Shown here: piece by piece, positions 54,027-62,728 of the stretch | How the letters are laid out: the number at the start of each line of letters is the position of its first letter | Numbering within the stretch: position 1 is the first letter of the stretch | Source: [Flexibacter] sp. ATCC 35208 | GTDB taxonomy: Bacteria > Bacteroidota > Bacteroidia > Chitinophagales > Chitinophagaceae | DNA: 64,000 bases | Direction: 5' to 3' | Assembly: GCF_001975825.1 (NCBI RefSeq) | Contig: NZ_MTKN01000003.1 | Span: 1 to 64,000 of the forward strand | The notes under the pieces: model-generated | What the model was told of the DNA's origin: nothing | Databases searched by the model: none | The model's input: only the letters and a program-made list of their open reading frames with translations | Made by a program: the position numbers and the translations under genes

Positions 54027-55007
54027 TTACCTCGGTACTTCTACAGCTTTGATGATCTGGGCGATCACTTCATCGGTTGTGATGCCTTCCATTTCACGCT
54101 CAGGTGTCAGCATAATACGGTGACGCAATACATGTGGCAGCATGTTCACAATATCATCCGGCGTTACGAAATCACGGTTGTTAACGGCCGCAGTTGCTTT
54201 TGCACAATTCATCACCGCGATAGAAGCACGGGGAGATGCACCCAGGTACAGGGAAGCATTCACACGGGTTTCCTGGATCAGTGCTGCAATGTAGTGCAGC
54301 AGTTTATCTTCAATATGTACTTGCCTTACCAGTGCCTGGAATTCGATGATCTGGCTGGCAGTCACCACTTTATCCACCATCTTCGTCAGGTCTGTCAGAC
54401 CATTGAACTGGTGCATAGCCTGCAGCATGGTGATCTCCTCGTTCAGTGAAGGATATTTCACTTCGATCTTAAAGAGAAAACGGTCCAGCTGTGCTTCAGG
54501 CAGTCGATAAGTTCCTTCCTGTTCAATGGGGTTCTGGGTAGCGACCACCATGAATGGCGCAGGCAATGGATGCGTGATGCCATCGTTGGTGATCTGTTTC
54601 TCTTCCATCACCTCGAACAGGGCCGCCTGTGTCTTGGCAGGGGCACGGTTGATTTCATCAATCAGTACCAGGTTGCTGAAAACCGGTCCACGTTTATATT
54701 CAAAGTTCCTCGTTTCAGGATTGAATATGGAGGTACCTATCACATCGGCAGGCATAATATCAGGTGTGAACTGTAACCTGGAAAAATCTGCATCGATAGT
54801 TCTGGCCAGCAGTTTTGCGGTCAGCGTCTTTGCTACTCCGGGTACACCTTCAATCAGCACATGTCCCTGTGTCAGCAAACCGGTGATGAGCAGTTCCACC
54901 ATTTCATGCTGACCGACAATTACTTTTCCTATCTGTTCCCGTATAGCAGCTACACCCTGGTGCAATGCATAAAAATCTGTACGGGGATGAAATGTAGTTT
55001 CCTCCAT
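54027..55007 (-). CDS. MoxR-family AAA+ ATPase
   Basis: The 326-residue protein has Walker [13 protein letters not shown], Walker [12 protein letters not shown], sensor 1 [15 protein letters not shown] and a C-terminal lid ([18 protein letters not shown]). MoxR ATPases act as chaperones for VWA/DUF58-type partners. It sits between the DUF4350 and DUF58 genes with 1-bp contacts, so all are translated from one transcript. Confidence 0.95.
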   Translation of the reverse strand: MEETTFHPRTDFYALHQGVAAIREQIGKVIVGQHEMVELLITGLLTQGHVLIEGVPGVAKTLTAKLLARTIDADFSRLQFTPDIMPADVIGTSIFNPETRNFEYKRGPVFSNLVLIDEINRAPAKTQAALFEVMEEKQITNDGITHPLPAPFMVVATQNPIEQEGTYRLPEAQLDRFLFKIEVKYPSLNEEITMLQAMHQFNGLTDLTKMVDKVVTASQIIEFQALVRQVHIEDKLLHYIAALIQETRVNASLYLGASPRASIAVMNCAKATAAVNNRDFVTPDDIVNMLPHVLRHRIMLTPEREMEGITTDEVIAQIIKAVEVPR

Positions 55008-56230
55008 TATTTAGTATTTAAATAAAACGCCTGTATTTTACTATAAAACTCCTTCAGGTATGTATCTGTGATTTTATCTGCCAGCTGTATAAAGTGAATG
55101 CTGTCAATGATCGCTTCTACATCTGCCAGTGGCATACCTGCTTTATGTGATAAACGACGTATGAACTCGTCGTCGATGGTATTTGTATTCAGATAATATT
55201 TTGTGCGGATAAATTCCAGCCATTGCATGATGATCTTTCTCGCCAGGTTCACGTTGTCATGCTGTTGATAGTATAACTGCCCCAGCGCTTCTACGAATTC
55301 CAGTGAGTTATTTGTCAGCACAACTTTGTCAGGAATAATCCGCTGTCTTCTTTTACTTTCAAAAAGGGCATACAGCAGCAGGAGCAATACCAGCAGCCAC
55401 AACGCCCAGCGCAGGGCAGGATAGCGCATCAGCACACTCCACTGACTAAATTCTCCTTCCTGTGGATACTGGTGATATTTATAGAATTCATCCCAATACA
55501 CGGTGTAATAACCATAGGTGTAAGCTGCCAGTTTTTCCAGTGAACCAAGATTGTGTTTATACATCAGGAAGTAGTTGGTCAGGATAGAAGGTTGCAGCAG
55601 CAAAAAGACCTGTCCTTTTCCGACATTGATCCTTACAAAGTTGGCCCTGAAATTACTGTCAGTACCCAATATCGTTGTTCTGGCCGTATCCAGCAGGGTA
55701 AAGTAGCGCCCCCCTGCAATTGAATCCCGGGTATATACAGTATCAGGTGTCAGTGCATGGTTCACATAGTGCTCTTCGGCACCTGGTTTTGCAAAGAAAT
55801 TAGTGTTGTTCGACACTTTGGTATATAACCTGCTTATAAAGGTGCTGTCCAGATCATTGGCTGCAACAAAAAGCTGATTGCCCCTGTTCACAAACTCAAT
55901 CATGGAATCCACATCTTCTGCCGTGGTAAACAGCCTGTTTGCCACCAGGTAGTAAAGAATACCTTCACCAGTTCTGAGACTAATGTCCTTCTTAGCGGTG
56001 GCAGCAAATGGCTTGGAAACCACATTGGGATGTTCGCCATCATAAAAGGATGGCAGAGATTCGAACATGACATAGCAGCCCCCCGGATTTTTATCCTTAT
56101 AAGAAAATGTCTGCTTTTCCAGGTGCAGGTCTTCATCCCGTGATAACGACTGCATATTGGAAGCTATTATTGCTACCACGAACAATAGCAAGAATACAGA
56201 AGCGATGATTATGCCTATTGTTCTTTTCAC
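55007..56230 (-). CDS. DUF4350-domain membrane protein
   Basis: The 407-residue protein has an N-terminal helix (about 4-24), a periplasmic GATase-like DUF4350 region ([52 protein letters not shown]) and a second helix near 280-298 ([17 protein letters not shown]), then a cytoplasmic tail. It belongs to the SpoIIM-MoxR-DUF58 operon; it overlaps both neighbours by 1-4 bases. Function is unknown. Confidence 0.82.
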   Translation of the reverse strand: MKRTIGIIIASVFLLLFVVAIIASNMQSLSRDEDLHLEKQTFSYKDKNPGGCYVMFESLPSFYDGEHPNVVSKPFAATAKKDISLRTGEGILYYLVANRLFTTAEDVDSMIEFVNRGNQLFVAANDLDSTFISRLYTKVSNNTNFFAKPGAEEHYVNHALTPDTVYTRDSIAGGRYFTLLDTARTTILGTDSNFRANFVRINVGKGQVFLLLQPSILTNYFLMYKHNLGSLEKLAAYTYGYYTVYWDEFYKYHQYPQEGEFSQWSVLMRYPALRWALWLLVLLLLLYALFESKRRQRIIPDKVVLTNNSLEFVEALGQLYYQQHDNVNLARKIIMQWLEFIRTKYYLNTNTIDDEFIRRLSHKAGMPLADVEAIIDSIHFIQLADKITDTYLKEFYSKIQAFYLNTK

Positions 56231-57051
56231 CGGATATAGCCTAATTCGTTCATAAATTGTTTGAACTGCCCCTGAATAGTGCTGAATTGTTCCCCATTCA
56301 CAGGCACTTCACCGTACCATATATATTCGTAATCCACAGTCAGTCGTGCAAAAGGTTTATGCCACTGGGTTTGCGACAAGCTACGCAGGTAAGCCGAATT
56401 TGTTTTCTCCTTACTGTACACAATAATTTCTTTATCGGCCAGTACCCGTATTGTCTGCAGGTACATGAGGCGCACTGCCAGTCTGAGCTTCCCTTCTGCA
56501 ATAGCCTGCTGAATATGACTTTCGTATCCACTCGCATCGTGATCCTCTTCTACCAGCTGTATATCCTCCTTATTATTTTCCGTTTTACTCCACTTAAACA
56601 CATAACCGTTTCTGCGGAGGTAAACGAAAATAGCCAACCCCATTGTGGCCAGAATGGCGATGACGATGAGCCACCAGAAAGCTTTGAAGAGGTATGCAAT
56701 CCCAATGAAAATAGCCTCCAGCCATTTGAAATTGAAGTTGGATGGTTTTTTGGGAGGTTTCTGGTGATATACCAGTTCTTTGTCTTTGCTGAATTTATCT
56801 TTTACCTCGGTTGGCAATTTCCGGATCAGCAAGGCAGATGCTTCGTCATAGTCGTCTATGGTATCTGCATCCATAGGTATTGCTTCGTCATACAGGTATG
56901 GGGCTGTATTCAGGGCCACCACGGTATCGATATCTGCCGTTACCTGTGGTACCGGAGCTTCTTCCATAATACTTACGCTGGTATCCTGTGCAAACAGGCT
57001 ACCGGGCAATAGTAATAATGCGAGTAATAATGCTTTCAATCCTTCCCTCAT
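56227..57051 (-). CDS. DUF4129-like membrane protein
   Basis: The 274-residue product has a signal peptide (LLLLPGSLFAQ), a low-complexity acidic region, a membrane helix (about 125-148: FWWLIVIAILATMGLAIFVY) and a C-terminal helical domain (IAEGKLRLAVRLMYLQTIRV; HKPFARLTVDYEYIWYGE) resembling the DUF4129 domain of transglutaminase-like proteins. It overlaps both neighbours by 4 bases (ATGA type), indicating translational coupling. Confidence 0.7.
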   Translation of the reverse strand: MREGLKALLLALLLLPGSLFAQDTSVSIMEEAPVPQVTADIDTVVALNTAPYLYDEAIPMDADTIDDYDEASALLIRKLPTEVKDKFSKDKELVYHQKPPKKPSNFNFKWLEAIFIGIAYLFKAFWWLIVIAILATMGLAIFVYLRRNGYVFKWSKTENNKEDIQLVEEDHDASGYESHIQQAIAEGKLRLAVRLMYLQTIRVLADKEIIVYSKEKTNSAYLRSLSQTQWHKPFARLTVDYEYIWYGEVPVNGEQFSTIQGQFKQFMNELGYIR

Positions 57052-58031
57052 TTCACAGGTTTTATAACTTTGCCGGCTTCATCCAGTCTGAATCCCCTGC
57101 GGTATACATAAATCGGGTATACCACAAAATAACCTACTATAAATATCAGGGACAGGGACAGGATACTTACACTTGCAAACATGGGCATTTTGGTATGCCG
57201 GGTCACAAACCCTTCCAGGAATGCAGCGGTGAGGAATACCGGGATCAGGCTGATCATCATCTTGACCGCATCTCTGGCTGTTTTTTTCAGGGCATCCAGT
57301 CGCTTGCGCGTACCCGGAAAGATCAGGCCACTTACCATCACAAGACCTGCGGCCCCTGTGATAACGATGGAAGAAATTTCAAGCGTACCGTGAATCCAGA
57401 TCACCAGCACCGACTTCAACCCCAGCCCTTTGGCAAAAAATAAATATTGAAAAGCTCCCAGCATCACCCCATTGGACATGAGGATGTATAAGGTGCCAAT
57501 ACCCATAAATATCCCTCCCATAAAACACATGATCGCCACCCTGATATTGTTGTAGGCAATCGTCATGAACATAACCAGCTCATTTCCATTACCGTACACA
57601 CCAAATGGGTCCCCGTTACTGATATTCCGTTCCGTCATGCTCACATACTCATCGCCCAGCACTCCTCTTACAAAAGTTTCGTCGCGGGCGGCAGAAAATG
57701 CGCTCATAACACAGAATAACAGAAAAAATATAGCGGTGAATAATAATAATCGATGATATTTACGGAAGATCAGGGGTAACTCGTACAAAAAGAATCGCTG
57801 AAAACGGCCGTCCTTTTCCTGGCGGTTTCCGTAGATCCGCTGGTAGATGTCTGCCGCCAGACTGTTAATGTAACCTGTGACCTTGCTGAAACTATAGAAT
57901 GTTTTGGCGTACGCAAGGTCATCCAGCAAACTGGTGAACCGTGCAGCCATCTCATCCGGATCCTCGGTTGGTTCCTCCTGGTACTTTTTCCAGCGGGGTA
58001 AATTTTTCTTTATAAAAGTAGTCTCACGCAT
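57048..58031 (-). CDS. SpoIIM-family (stage II sporulation protein M-like) membrane protein
   Basis: The 327-residue protein starts MRETTFIKKNLPRWKKYQE, typical of the family in non-sporulating bacteria. It has about five membrane helices (LLLFTAIFFLLFCVMSAF; VAIMCFMGGIFMGIGTLYIL; FVVYPIYVYRRG) and the conserved IHGTLEISSIVITGAAGL motif. In Bacteroidota it belongs to the MoxR/DUF58 operon and has no role in sporulation. It is the first gene of this operon and diverges from an RDD gene. Confidence 0.92.
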   Translation of the reverse strand: MRETTFIKKNLPRWKKYQEEPTEDPDEMAARFTSLLDDLAYAKTFYSFSKVTGYINSLAADIYQRIYGNRQEKDGRFQRFFLYELPLIFRKYHRLLLFTAIFFLLFCVMSAFSAARDETFVRGVLGDEYVSMTERNISNGDPFGVYGNGNELVMFMTIAYNNIRVAIMCFMGGIFMGIGTLYILMSNGVMLGAFQYLFFAKGLGLKSVLVIWIHGTLEISSIVITGAAGLVMVSGLIFPGTRKRLDALKKTARDAVKMMISLIPVFLTAAFLEGFVTRHTKMPMFASVSILSLSLIFIVGYFVVYPIYVYRRGFRLDEAGKVIKPVK

Positions 58032-58067
58032 GGGTTATCCATTATAACAAACATATACATTAATTAG

Positions 58068-58075
58068 TAAATTTG
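58068..58075 (+). promoter_or_regulatory. -7 element directly before the RDD gene
   Basis: TAAATTTG fits TAnnTTTG and is 3 bp from ATG 58079 (TAAATTTG-TAC-ATG). It would give a leaderless mRNA. No upstream TTG at the right distance. Confidence 0.4.
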
Positions 58076-58078
58076 TAC

Positions 58079-58810
58079 ATGGCTAATGTAAAAATACCTA
58101 CATCCTTCAATATAGAGCTGGAATTTGAAACTGCCAACATTATGATGCGGTTTCTGGCATGGTTTATTGACGTTCTCATCCGGTTGGCATTTATCATTGC
58201 TATCTATGTAACGTTTAACAGGATGCACCTGTCCGGCAATACTGAAACAGTGATGTACATTCTCTTTTGTTTGCTCCCGGTGTCGCTCTATTATCTTTTG
58301 TTTGAGATTACGATGAACGGACAATCTCCCGGAAAAATGATGTTAGGCCTAAAGGTCAGGAGTCTGAATGGGGGTAAGCCAAGTATCAGCCAGCACCTGA
58401 TCCGCTGGATGTTCCGTATGATCGAAACACCCTGGGGATTCCTGTTCCTGAATGGTGCCATTCCTATCATCTCCATGGTCCGTTCCAATTATGACCAGCG
58501 CCTGGGCGATGTAGTAGCCGGTACAATAGTAGTGAATACAAAGAACAAAAGCAGTATACAGGATACCATTTACCGGGATATGTCTTCGCTCAACTACGAG
58601 CCTCACTTTCCACAGATCCTTCGCTTGTCTGACAGAGATATGAATAAGATCAAGGTATTGATGGACCAGGCTATCAAATCTGGTAATCAGGATCTGATAG
58701 TCAGGGTATCAGCGAGAGTAAAAGAAGTATTGGTGATCGAAACAGAGATGGATCATTACCAGTTCCTGGAGACCGTGCTGAACGATTACAACTACTATAC
58801 AACCCGGTAA
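58079..58810 (+). CDS. RDD-family membrane protein
   Basis: The start is ATG 58079 (MANVKIPTSFNIELEFETAN); two codons upstream begin with a TTG inside the promoter element. The 243-residue protein has three RDD-type helices (MMRFLAWFIDVLIRLAFII; YILFCLLPVSLYYLLFEITM; with GQSPGKMMLGLKV and the conserved NYDQRLGDVVAGTIVV) and a soluble C-terminal tail of about 80 residues. The Arg and Asp residues that name the family are present. It diverges from the SpoIIM operon and probably belongs to the same functional group. Confidence 0.88.
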   Translation: MANVKIPTSFNIELEFETANIMMRFLAWFIDVLIRLAFIIAIYVTFNRMHLSGNTETVMYILFCLLPVSLYYLLFEITMNGQSPGKMMLGLKVRSLNGGKPSISQHLIRWMFRMIETPWGFLFLNGAIPIISMVRSNYDQRLGDVVAGTIVVNTKNKSSIQDTIYRDMSSLNYEPHFPQILRLSDRDMNKIKVLMDQAIKSGNQDLIVRVSARVKEVLVIETEMDHYQFLETVLNDYNYYTTR

Positions 58811-58813
58811 AAA

Positions 58814-59299
58814 TTACATTGTCACTAAGTCTGCTTTTTTAACAACGGTCGTTGCAGTCCAGCTGTCATGCCATGGAGTGCCGAAGCCTGAAAACATCTC
58901 AAACGGAACAATGCGGGCATAAGATCTGCCGAATACGTTTCCCCATGAAAGTGGCTGGCCGTCAAGGCGGATAGCGACAGTACCTGTAATCAATTTCCCA
59001 ATTGTTCGTCCCTTTAAAAGCCCTTCCTGCAAAACAAAGTAAAGCGGCCAGACCGTATAAGCGAATACATAACTCAGAAATTTGAACAGCCCTCTATTTT
59101 CTATGATCCAATAACTAAAGTTGGGAACTGTCAGCCCTAGTACAATGCCCAAACAAAATGCAGTGGCAAACAGGTAAACCATCGACAACAGCCAGTCAAT
59201 TATAAAATTAACAAACCTGACACCCATGTCTACTGAGTCGGGGATCGTCACTTCATCATCGAATTCCTTTAAAATGTCCTCTCCTTGATACATGCTCAA
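58814..59299 (-). CDS. short RDD-family membrane protein
   Basis: The 161-residue protein has an RDD core: GVRFVNFIIDWLLSMVYLFA, a central helix pair, GLLKGRTIGKLITGTVAIRL and the C-terminal GRSYARIVPFEMFSGFG. It is convergent with the larger RDD gene, with only 3 bp between stops. A second RDD copy beside the SpoIIM operon is unusual. Substrate is unknown. Confidence 0.85.
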   Translation of the reverse strand: MSMYQGEDILKEFDDEVTIPDSVDMGVRFVNFIIDWLLSMVYLFATAFCLGIVLGLTVPNFSYWIIENRGLFKFLSYVFAYTVWPLYFVLQEGLLKGRTIGKLITGTVAIRLDGQPLSWGNVFGRSYARIVPFEMFSGFGTPWHDSWTATTVVKKADLVTM

Positions 59300-59313
59300 A
59301 AGTGATAGAAATT

Positions 59314-59346
59314 AAAAAAACTGCCGGCCCTGTGAGCAACCGGCAG
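59314..59346 (-). terminator. terminator of the DUF5684 gene
   Basis: CTGCCGG (59321-59327) and CCGGCAG (59340-59346) form a 7-bp GC stem followed by seven T on the minus strand (59320-59314), 34 bp after the stop at 59381. Confidence 0.85.
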
Positions 59347-59380
59347 CAGATCAATATGGCAAAAAAACAACAAAAAACTA

Positions 59381-59833
59381 TTACAGTGCCGGCTTTCCGA
59401 TGCTGCCGATCTGGCTGTCCAGATCTTCTGTAGGAATACCATTGGGCCCTACATATTGGATGGTCTTGTCGAATGCAATGATCGCGTAGAAGACTGGTGC
59501 CAGGAACATGAGGCCAAGACCAAACATAGTGTCTTTGCCAAAACTTCTGGCCATGGCCATAGAACCATTAATCCATACGATGAAAGCACCTACGATAACA
59601 GCAGGCGTGAAAACCAGGAAAACCCATGTCCATGGTTTACCGATGATACGGAGATATACAATAAAATTATAAATAGGAACAAATATCGCCCAACCAGGCT
59701 GACCTGCTTTTTCAAATACTTTCCAATGAACAATGATTGAAAAAACAGAAAGCGCCAACATAAAAATGAAGTATCCTATTCCAAATATGGCAAAGATGCT
59801 GCTAATGCCGCCGCCGTCGTAAGTTGTTTCCAT
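59381..59833 (-). CDS. DUF5684-type small membrane protein
   Basis: The 150-residue protein has about four membrane segments (IFAIFGIGYFIFMLALSVFS; WTWVFLVFTPAVIVGAFIVW; FGLGLMFLAPVFYAIIAF) and the family pattern HWKVFEKAGQPGWAIFVPIYNFIVYL. The VFxKAGxPGWxxxVPxYN signature is typical of DUF5684 and of signal-peptidase-associated membrane domains. Function is unknown. Confidence 0.82.
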   Translation of the reverse strand: METTYDGGGISSIFAIFGIGYFIFMLALSVFSIIVHWKVFEKAGQPGWAIFVPIYNFIVYLRIIGKPWTWVFLVFTPAVIVGAFIVWINGSMAMARSFGKDTMFGLGLMFLAPVFYAIIAFDKTIQYVGPNGIPTEDLDSQIGSIGKPAL

Positions 59834-60087
59834 GAGGTTAATTAATTTTTAGGTGAACGGTTAATTTTAAACAAAATAAATATTCTTTTTTAAATCTATA
59901 TAATGTGGTGTGTATTTTTTTAAAAAATACCTGATAGGGATACTCATTAAAAAAATTAAAGAAATAAAATGCTGATTAGTTGGCCTCAAACATATAACTA
60001 CGTCGACAATTATCGTCCCGAACCCCGATTTTATATTCTTCAAAATACTGCATTTTTTAAGATTTTCATAGAATCTTTTAAAATATG
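59834..60087. other. intergenic AT-rich region
   Basis: About 250 bases with no credible gene. It contains an AT palindrome near 59912-59930 and one minus-strand TATGTTTG (59994-59987) that could be the DUF5684 -7 box, although without a proper -33 element. Confidence 0.4.
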
Positions 60088-60118
60088 TTTGGAAGTTAAT
60101 GCAATTGTTCTACATTTG
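60088..60118 (+). promoter_or_regulatory. promoter of the SRP RNA gene
   Basis: TTTG (60088-60091), a 19-bp spacer and TACATTTG (60111-60118) match the Bacteroidota consensus exactly. Transcription would start about 6 nt downstream, at the first G of the RNA stem. Confidence 0.85.
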
Positions 60119-60123
60119 CAGCC

Positions 60124-60218
60124 GGCAAGGCTTATACGACCAGCTCCTGCTGAACTCCCCCAGGACAGGAATGTAGCAAGGGTAGGCGGTTGTAGCGGTG
60201 CGATGTAAGTACCTTGCC
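60124..60218 (+). ncRNA. ffs: small signal recognition particle RNA (4.5S type)
   Basis: The ends GGCAAGG (60124-60130) and CCTTGCC (60212-60218) pair as the closing stem. The centre carries the SRP domain IV pattern: CAGGACAGGAATGTAGCAAGGGTAGG has the GNAR-type apical loop and asymmetric internal loop that bind Ffh. A T-run follows (from 60219), giving a terminator. The length of about 95 nt fits bacterial 4.5S RNA without an Alu domain. Confidence 0.88.
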
Positions 60219-60225
60219 TTTTTTT

Positions 60226-60374
60226 ATCTTTTTTATTCCAGGTCATCAGGCGCTCGTCAATAGCTGATTCTCACTATTCTCTTCATACGAATGGCCTGTG
60301 TGGTATGACCCAGTAATCTTCAGCTTTTTATTTATTGATTTCAAATTTAAGATTCATCTATACTCGTATGGGTC
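60226..60374. other. intergenic region between SRP RNA and tal promoter
   Basis: I see no gene, strong hairpin or repeat in these 149 bases. Confidence 0.4.
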
Positions 60375-60382
60375 TATATTTG
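60375..60382 (+). promoter_or_regulatory. -7 element upstream of transaldolase
   Basis: TATATTTG fits TAnnTTTG, with a leader of about 80 nt to ATG 60469. The nearest TTG upstream is too distant, so the match is partial. Confidence 0.4.
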
Positions 60383-60468
60383 CAATACGTTATGCTTGAC
60401 AATCTGTGAATTGTTGCATAACTTACTTCGTTGAATTCATTACTAAATCATACTAAATACATTTCACC

Positions 60469-61119
60469 ATGAAATTCTTCATAGATACAGCAAATCTGGC
60501 ACAGATTAAAGAAGCACACGACCTGGGCGTGCTCGACGGCGTAACCACCAACCCTTCCCTGATGGCGAAAGAAGGTATCAAAGGTGAAGCGAATATCCTG
60601 AAACATTATGCAGACATCTGCGAACTCGTAGACGGTCCTATCAGCGCAGAAGTACTTTCTACCGATTTCAAATCAATGGTCGAAGAAGGTAAGAAACTGG
60701 CTGCTATTCACCCAAACATCGTGGTGAAAGTACCAATGATCAAGGATGGTGTAAAAGCACTGAAATACTTCACTGACAACGGTATAAGAACAAACTGTAC
60801 ACTGGTATTCTCTGCAGGTCAGGCTATCCTGGCTGCTAAAGCCGGTGCTACTTTCGTATCTCCATTCATCGGTCGTATCGATGATTCATCATGGGATGGT
60901 GTTGAACTGATCGCTCAGATCGCTCAGATCTACAGCATTCAGGGCTTCAAAACTGAAATCCTTGCAGCTAGTATCCGCAACGCGCTCCACATTGTAAAAT
61001 GTGCTGAAGCCGGTGCTGATATCTGTACCTGCCCACTCGATTCAATCCTGGGTCTGCTGAAACACCCACTGACTGACATCGGTCTGGCTAAGTTCCTCGA
61101 GGACGCTAAGAAAATGTAG
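60469..61119 (+). CDS. tal: transaldolase (TalC/FSA-type small transaldolase)
   Basis: The 216-residue protein matches the short transaldolase/fructose-6-phosphate aldolase subfamily: MKFFIDTANLAQIKEA, GVTTNPSLMAKEG, HPNIVVKVPM with Schiff-base Lys87, TNCTLVFSAGQAILAAKAGATFVSPFIGRIDD. Family members of this length act as transaldolase in the pentose phosphate pathway or as F6P aldolase; the sequence alone does not decide. A single-gene unit with its own terminator. Confidence 0.93.
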   Translation: MKFFIDTANLAQIKEAHDLGVLDGVTTNPSLMAKEGIKGEANILKHYADICELVDGPISAEVLSTDFKSMVEEGKKLAAIHPNIVVKVPMIKDGVKALKYFTDNGIRTNCTLVFSAGQAILAAKAGATFVSPFIGRIDDSSWDGVELIAQIAQIYSIQGFKTEILAASIRNALHIVKCAEAGADICTCPLDSILGLLKHPLTDIGLAKFLEDAKKM

Positions 61120-61145
61120 TAGATACTTTTTAGATGGTATATTCT

Positions 61146-61177
61146 CCCCGGTGTAGCAATGCATCGGGGATTTTTTT
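61146..61177 (+). terminator. terminator of tal
   Basis: CCCCGGTG (61146-61153) and CATCGGGG (61162-61169, one G-U pair) form an 8-bp stem, followed by A and seven T (61171-61177), 26 bp after the stop codon. Confidence 0.9.
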
Positions 61178-61186
61178 ATTTATAAC

Positions 61187-61218
61187 TTTCATTTTTTTCT
61201 GAAAGTTTTATAACTTTG
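61187..61218 (+). promoter_or_regulatory. promoter candidate for the NADH dehydrogenase gene
   Basis: TTTC (61187-61190, one mismatch to TTTG), a 20-bp spacer and TAACTTTG (61211-61218) fit the consensus well. The leader would be about 95 nt. Confidence 0.55.
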
Positions 61219-61317
61219 ATATGCATTTATAAACTCCGGCGTTTAAAAACATAGTGCCCTATCTAATTGGCATAGATTTCTTCTACTATATTTCATTGAT
61301 CGCTAAATGATGTTTTT

Positions 61318-62637
61318 ATGATTCAGCCGAATGTCCCAGATTTAGGTTTACCCCGTGTTGTTATTGTTGGTGGAGGCTTTGGAGGTATTAATCTGGCTAA
61401 ACAATTGAAAGGAGCCCCCGTTCAGGTGGTCCTGCTAGACAGGAACAACTATCACTTATTCCAACCTTTACTATACCAGGTATCAACTGCCGGCCTCGAA
61501 ACGGATAGCATTGCTTTTCCCCTTCGCGGCATATTCAAACACCAGAAAAACTTCTACTTCCGTATGGCGGAAGTAACAGGTGTACGCCCTGCCGACAATA
61601 TTCTGGAAACCGGTATCGGCGAACTGCACTACGATTACCTGATCTTCGCCACCGGTAGTGCCACCAATTTCTTTGGCAACAAAGCGATTGAACAACATGC
61701 TATTGGTATGAAGTCACTCATCGAAGCCGTACAGATCCGTAACTACGTGATCAAACAATTCGAAGAGAGCCTGCTGCTTTCAGACCCTGCAGAAATTCAG
61801 TCAAAACTGAACTTCGTCATGGTAGGTGGAGGCCCTACAGGCGTGGAACTGGCCGGTGCTTTTGCAGAATTGCGCAAGTACATTATGCCCAAGGATTACC
61901 CCGAACTACCGGTATCCCTCATGAAGATCTACCTGGTAGAAGGTAGCCCACGCGTACTGAATGGCTTTAGTGAACAATCTTCCCAAAAAGCGTTGGACGG
62001 CTTACACAAACTGGGTGTGAATGTCATCCTCAATACATTTGTGAAAGAGTATGATGGGGAAACCCTTACCCTTAGCAATGGAGAAAAACTGCAAAGTAAA
62101 TCTCTGCTGTGGGCGGCAGGTGTAAAAGGCGTGCCCGTGAACGGTATCCCTACAGATATCATCGCTCCCGCCGGACGCATCATTGTGGATGAATTCAACG
62201 TGGTAAAAGGATATGAAAATATCTATGCCGTAGGTGATATCGCACAGATGGTGAATGATCCGGAACGCTTTCCTAAAGGCTATCCAATGGTAGCACAGGT
62301 AGCCATTCAGCAAGGAGTGAACGTGGCGCACAATATCAGGTTTATTGCCAAAGGACAGAAATCTGCTATCAAACCATTTAGGTATAAAGACCTCGGCAGC
62401 ATGGCGACCATTGGTCGTAACAAAGCGGTTGCTGAGTTTTTTGGAATGAAAATCAGTGGGTACTTTGCATGGATCGTGTGGATGCTGGTGCACCTGATGA
62501 GCTTATTGGGATTCAGGAATAAACTGGTGGTGCTTACAAACTGGTTTTATAGATATTTTACTTTTGACAGAGGTACGAGAATTATTATAAAGAGAGGTGC
62601 GGCCAATATTGTGAAATTGAGACAAACAGTACAGTAA
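61318..62637 (+). CDS. ndh: type II NADH:quinone oxidoreductase (NDH-2)
   Basis: The 439-residue flavoprotein has an FAD-binding Rossmann motif VVIVGGGFGGINLAKQL (14-30), YHLFQPLLYQVSTAGL, and a second dinucleotide fold for NADH at about 170-185 (FVMVGGGPTGVELAGAFAEL). The FAD-binding end is YAVGDIA, and the quinone-site AQVAIQQG motif follows. A hydrophobic C-terminal segment (FAWIVWMLVHLMSLLGFRNK) anchors it to the membrane. It passes electrons from NADH to quinone without pumping protons. Confidence 0.95.
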   Translation: MIQPNVPDLGLPRVVIVGGGFGGINLAKQLKGAPVQVVLLDRNNYHLFQPLLYQVSTAGLETDSIAFPLRGIFKHQKNFYFRMAEVTGVRPADNILETGIGELHYDYLIFATGSATNFFGNKAIEQHAIGMKSLIEAVQIRNYVIKQFEESLLLSDPAEIQSKLNFVMVGGGPTGVELAGAFAELRKYIMPKDYPELPVSLMKIYLVEGSPRVLNGFSEQSSQKALDGLHKLGVNVILNTFVKEYDGETLTLSNGEKLQSKSLLWAAGVKGVPVNGIPTDIIAPAGRIIVDEFNVVKGYENIYAVGDIAQMVNDPERFPKGYPMVAQVAIQQGVNVAHNIRFIAKGQKSAIKPFRYKDLGSMATIGRNKAVAEFFGMKISGYFAWIVWMLVHLMSLLGFRNKLVVLTNWFYRYFTFDRGTRIIIKRGAANIVKLRQTVQ

Positions 62638-62671
62638 ATCGTATAGTCAATTTAAAAGCTGGCCGCAGGCC

Positions 62672-62728
62672 ATAGATAAAACAAAAAACGCTTTCGCCAT
62701 AGGCGAAAGCGTTTTTTGTTTTATCTAT
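62672..62728. terminator. bidirectional terminator with 27-bp perfect stem
   Basis: Arms 62672-62698 and 62702-62728 are perfectly complementary over 27 bp with a 3-nt loop ATA. The centre is ACGCTTTCGCC/GGCGAAAGCGT, flanked by A6 and T6 runs on both sides. It ends ndh (plus) and the DUF5103 gene (minus) and covers the last codons and stop of the latter. Confidence 0.92.
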
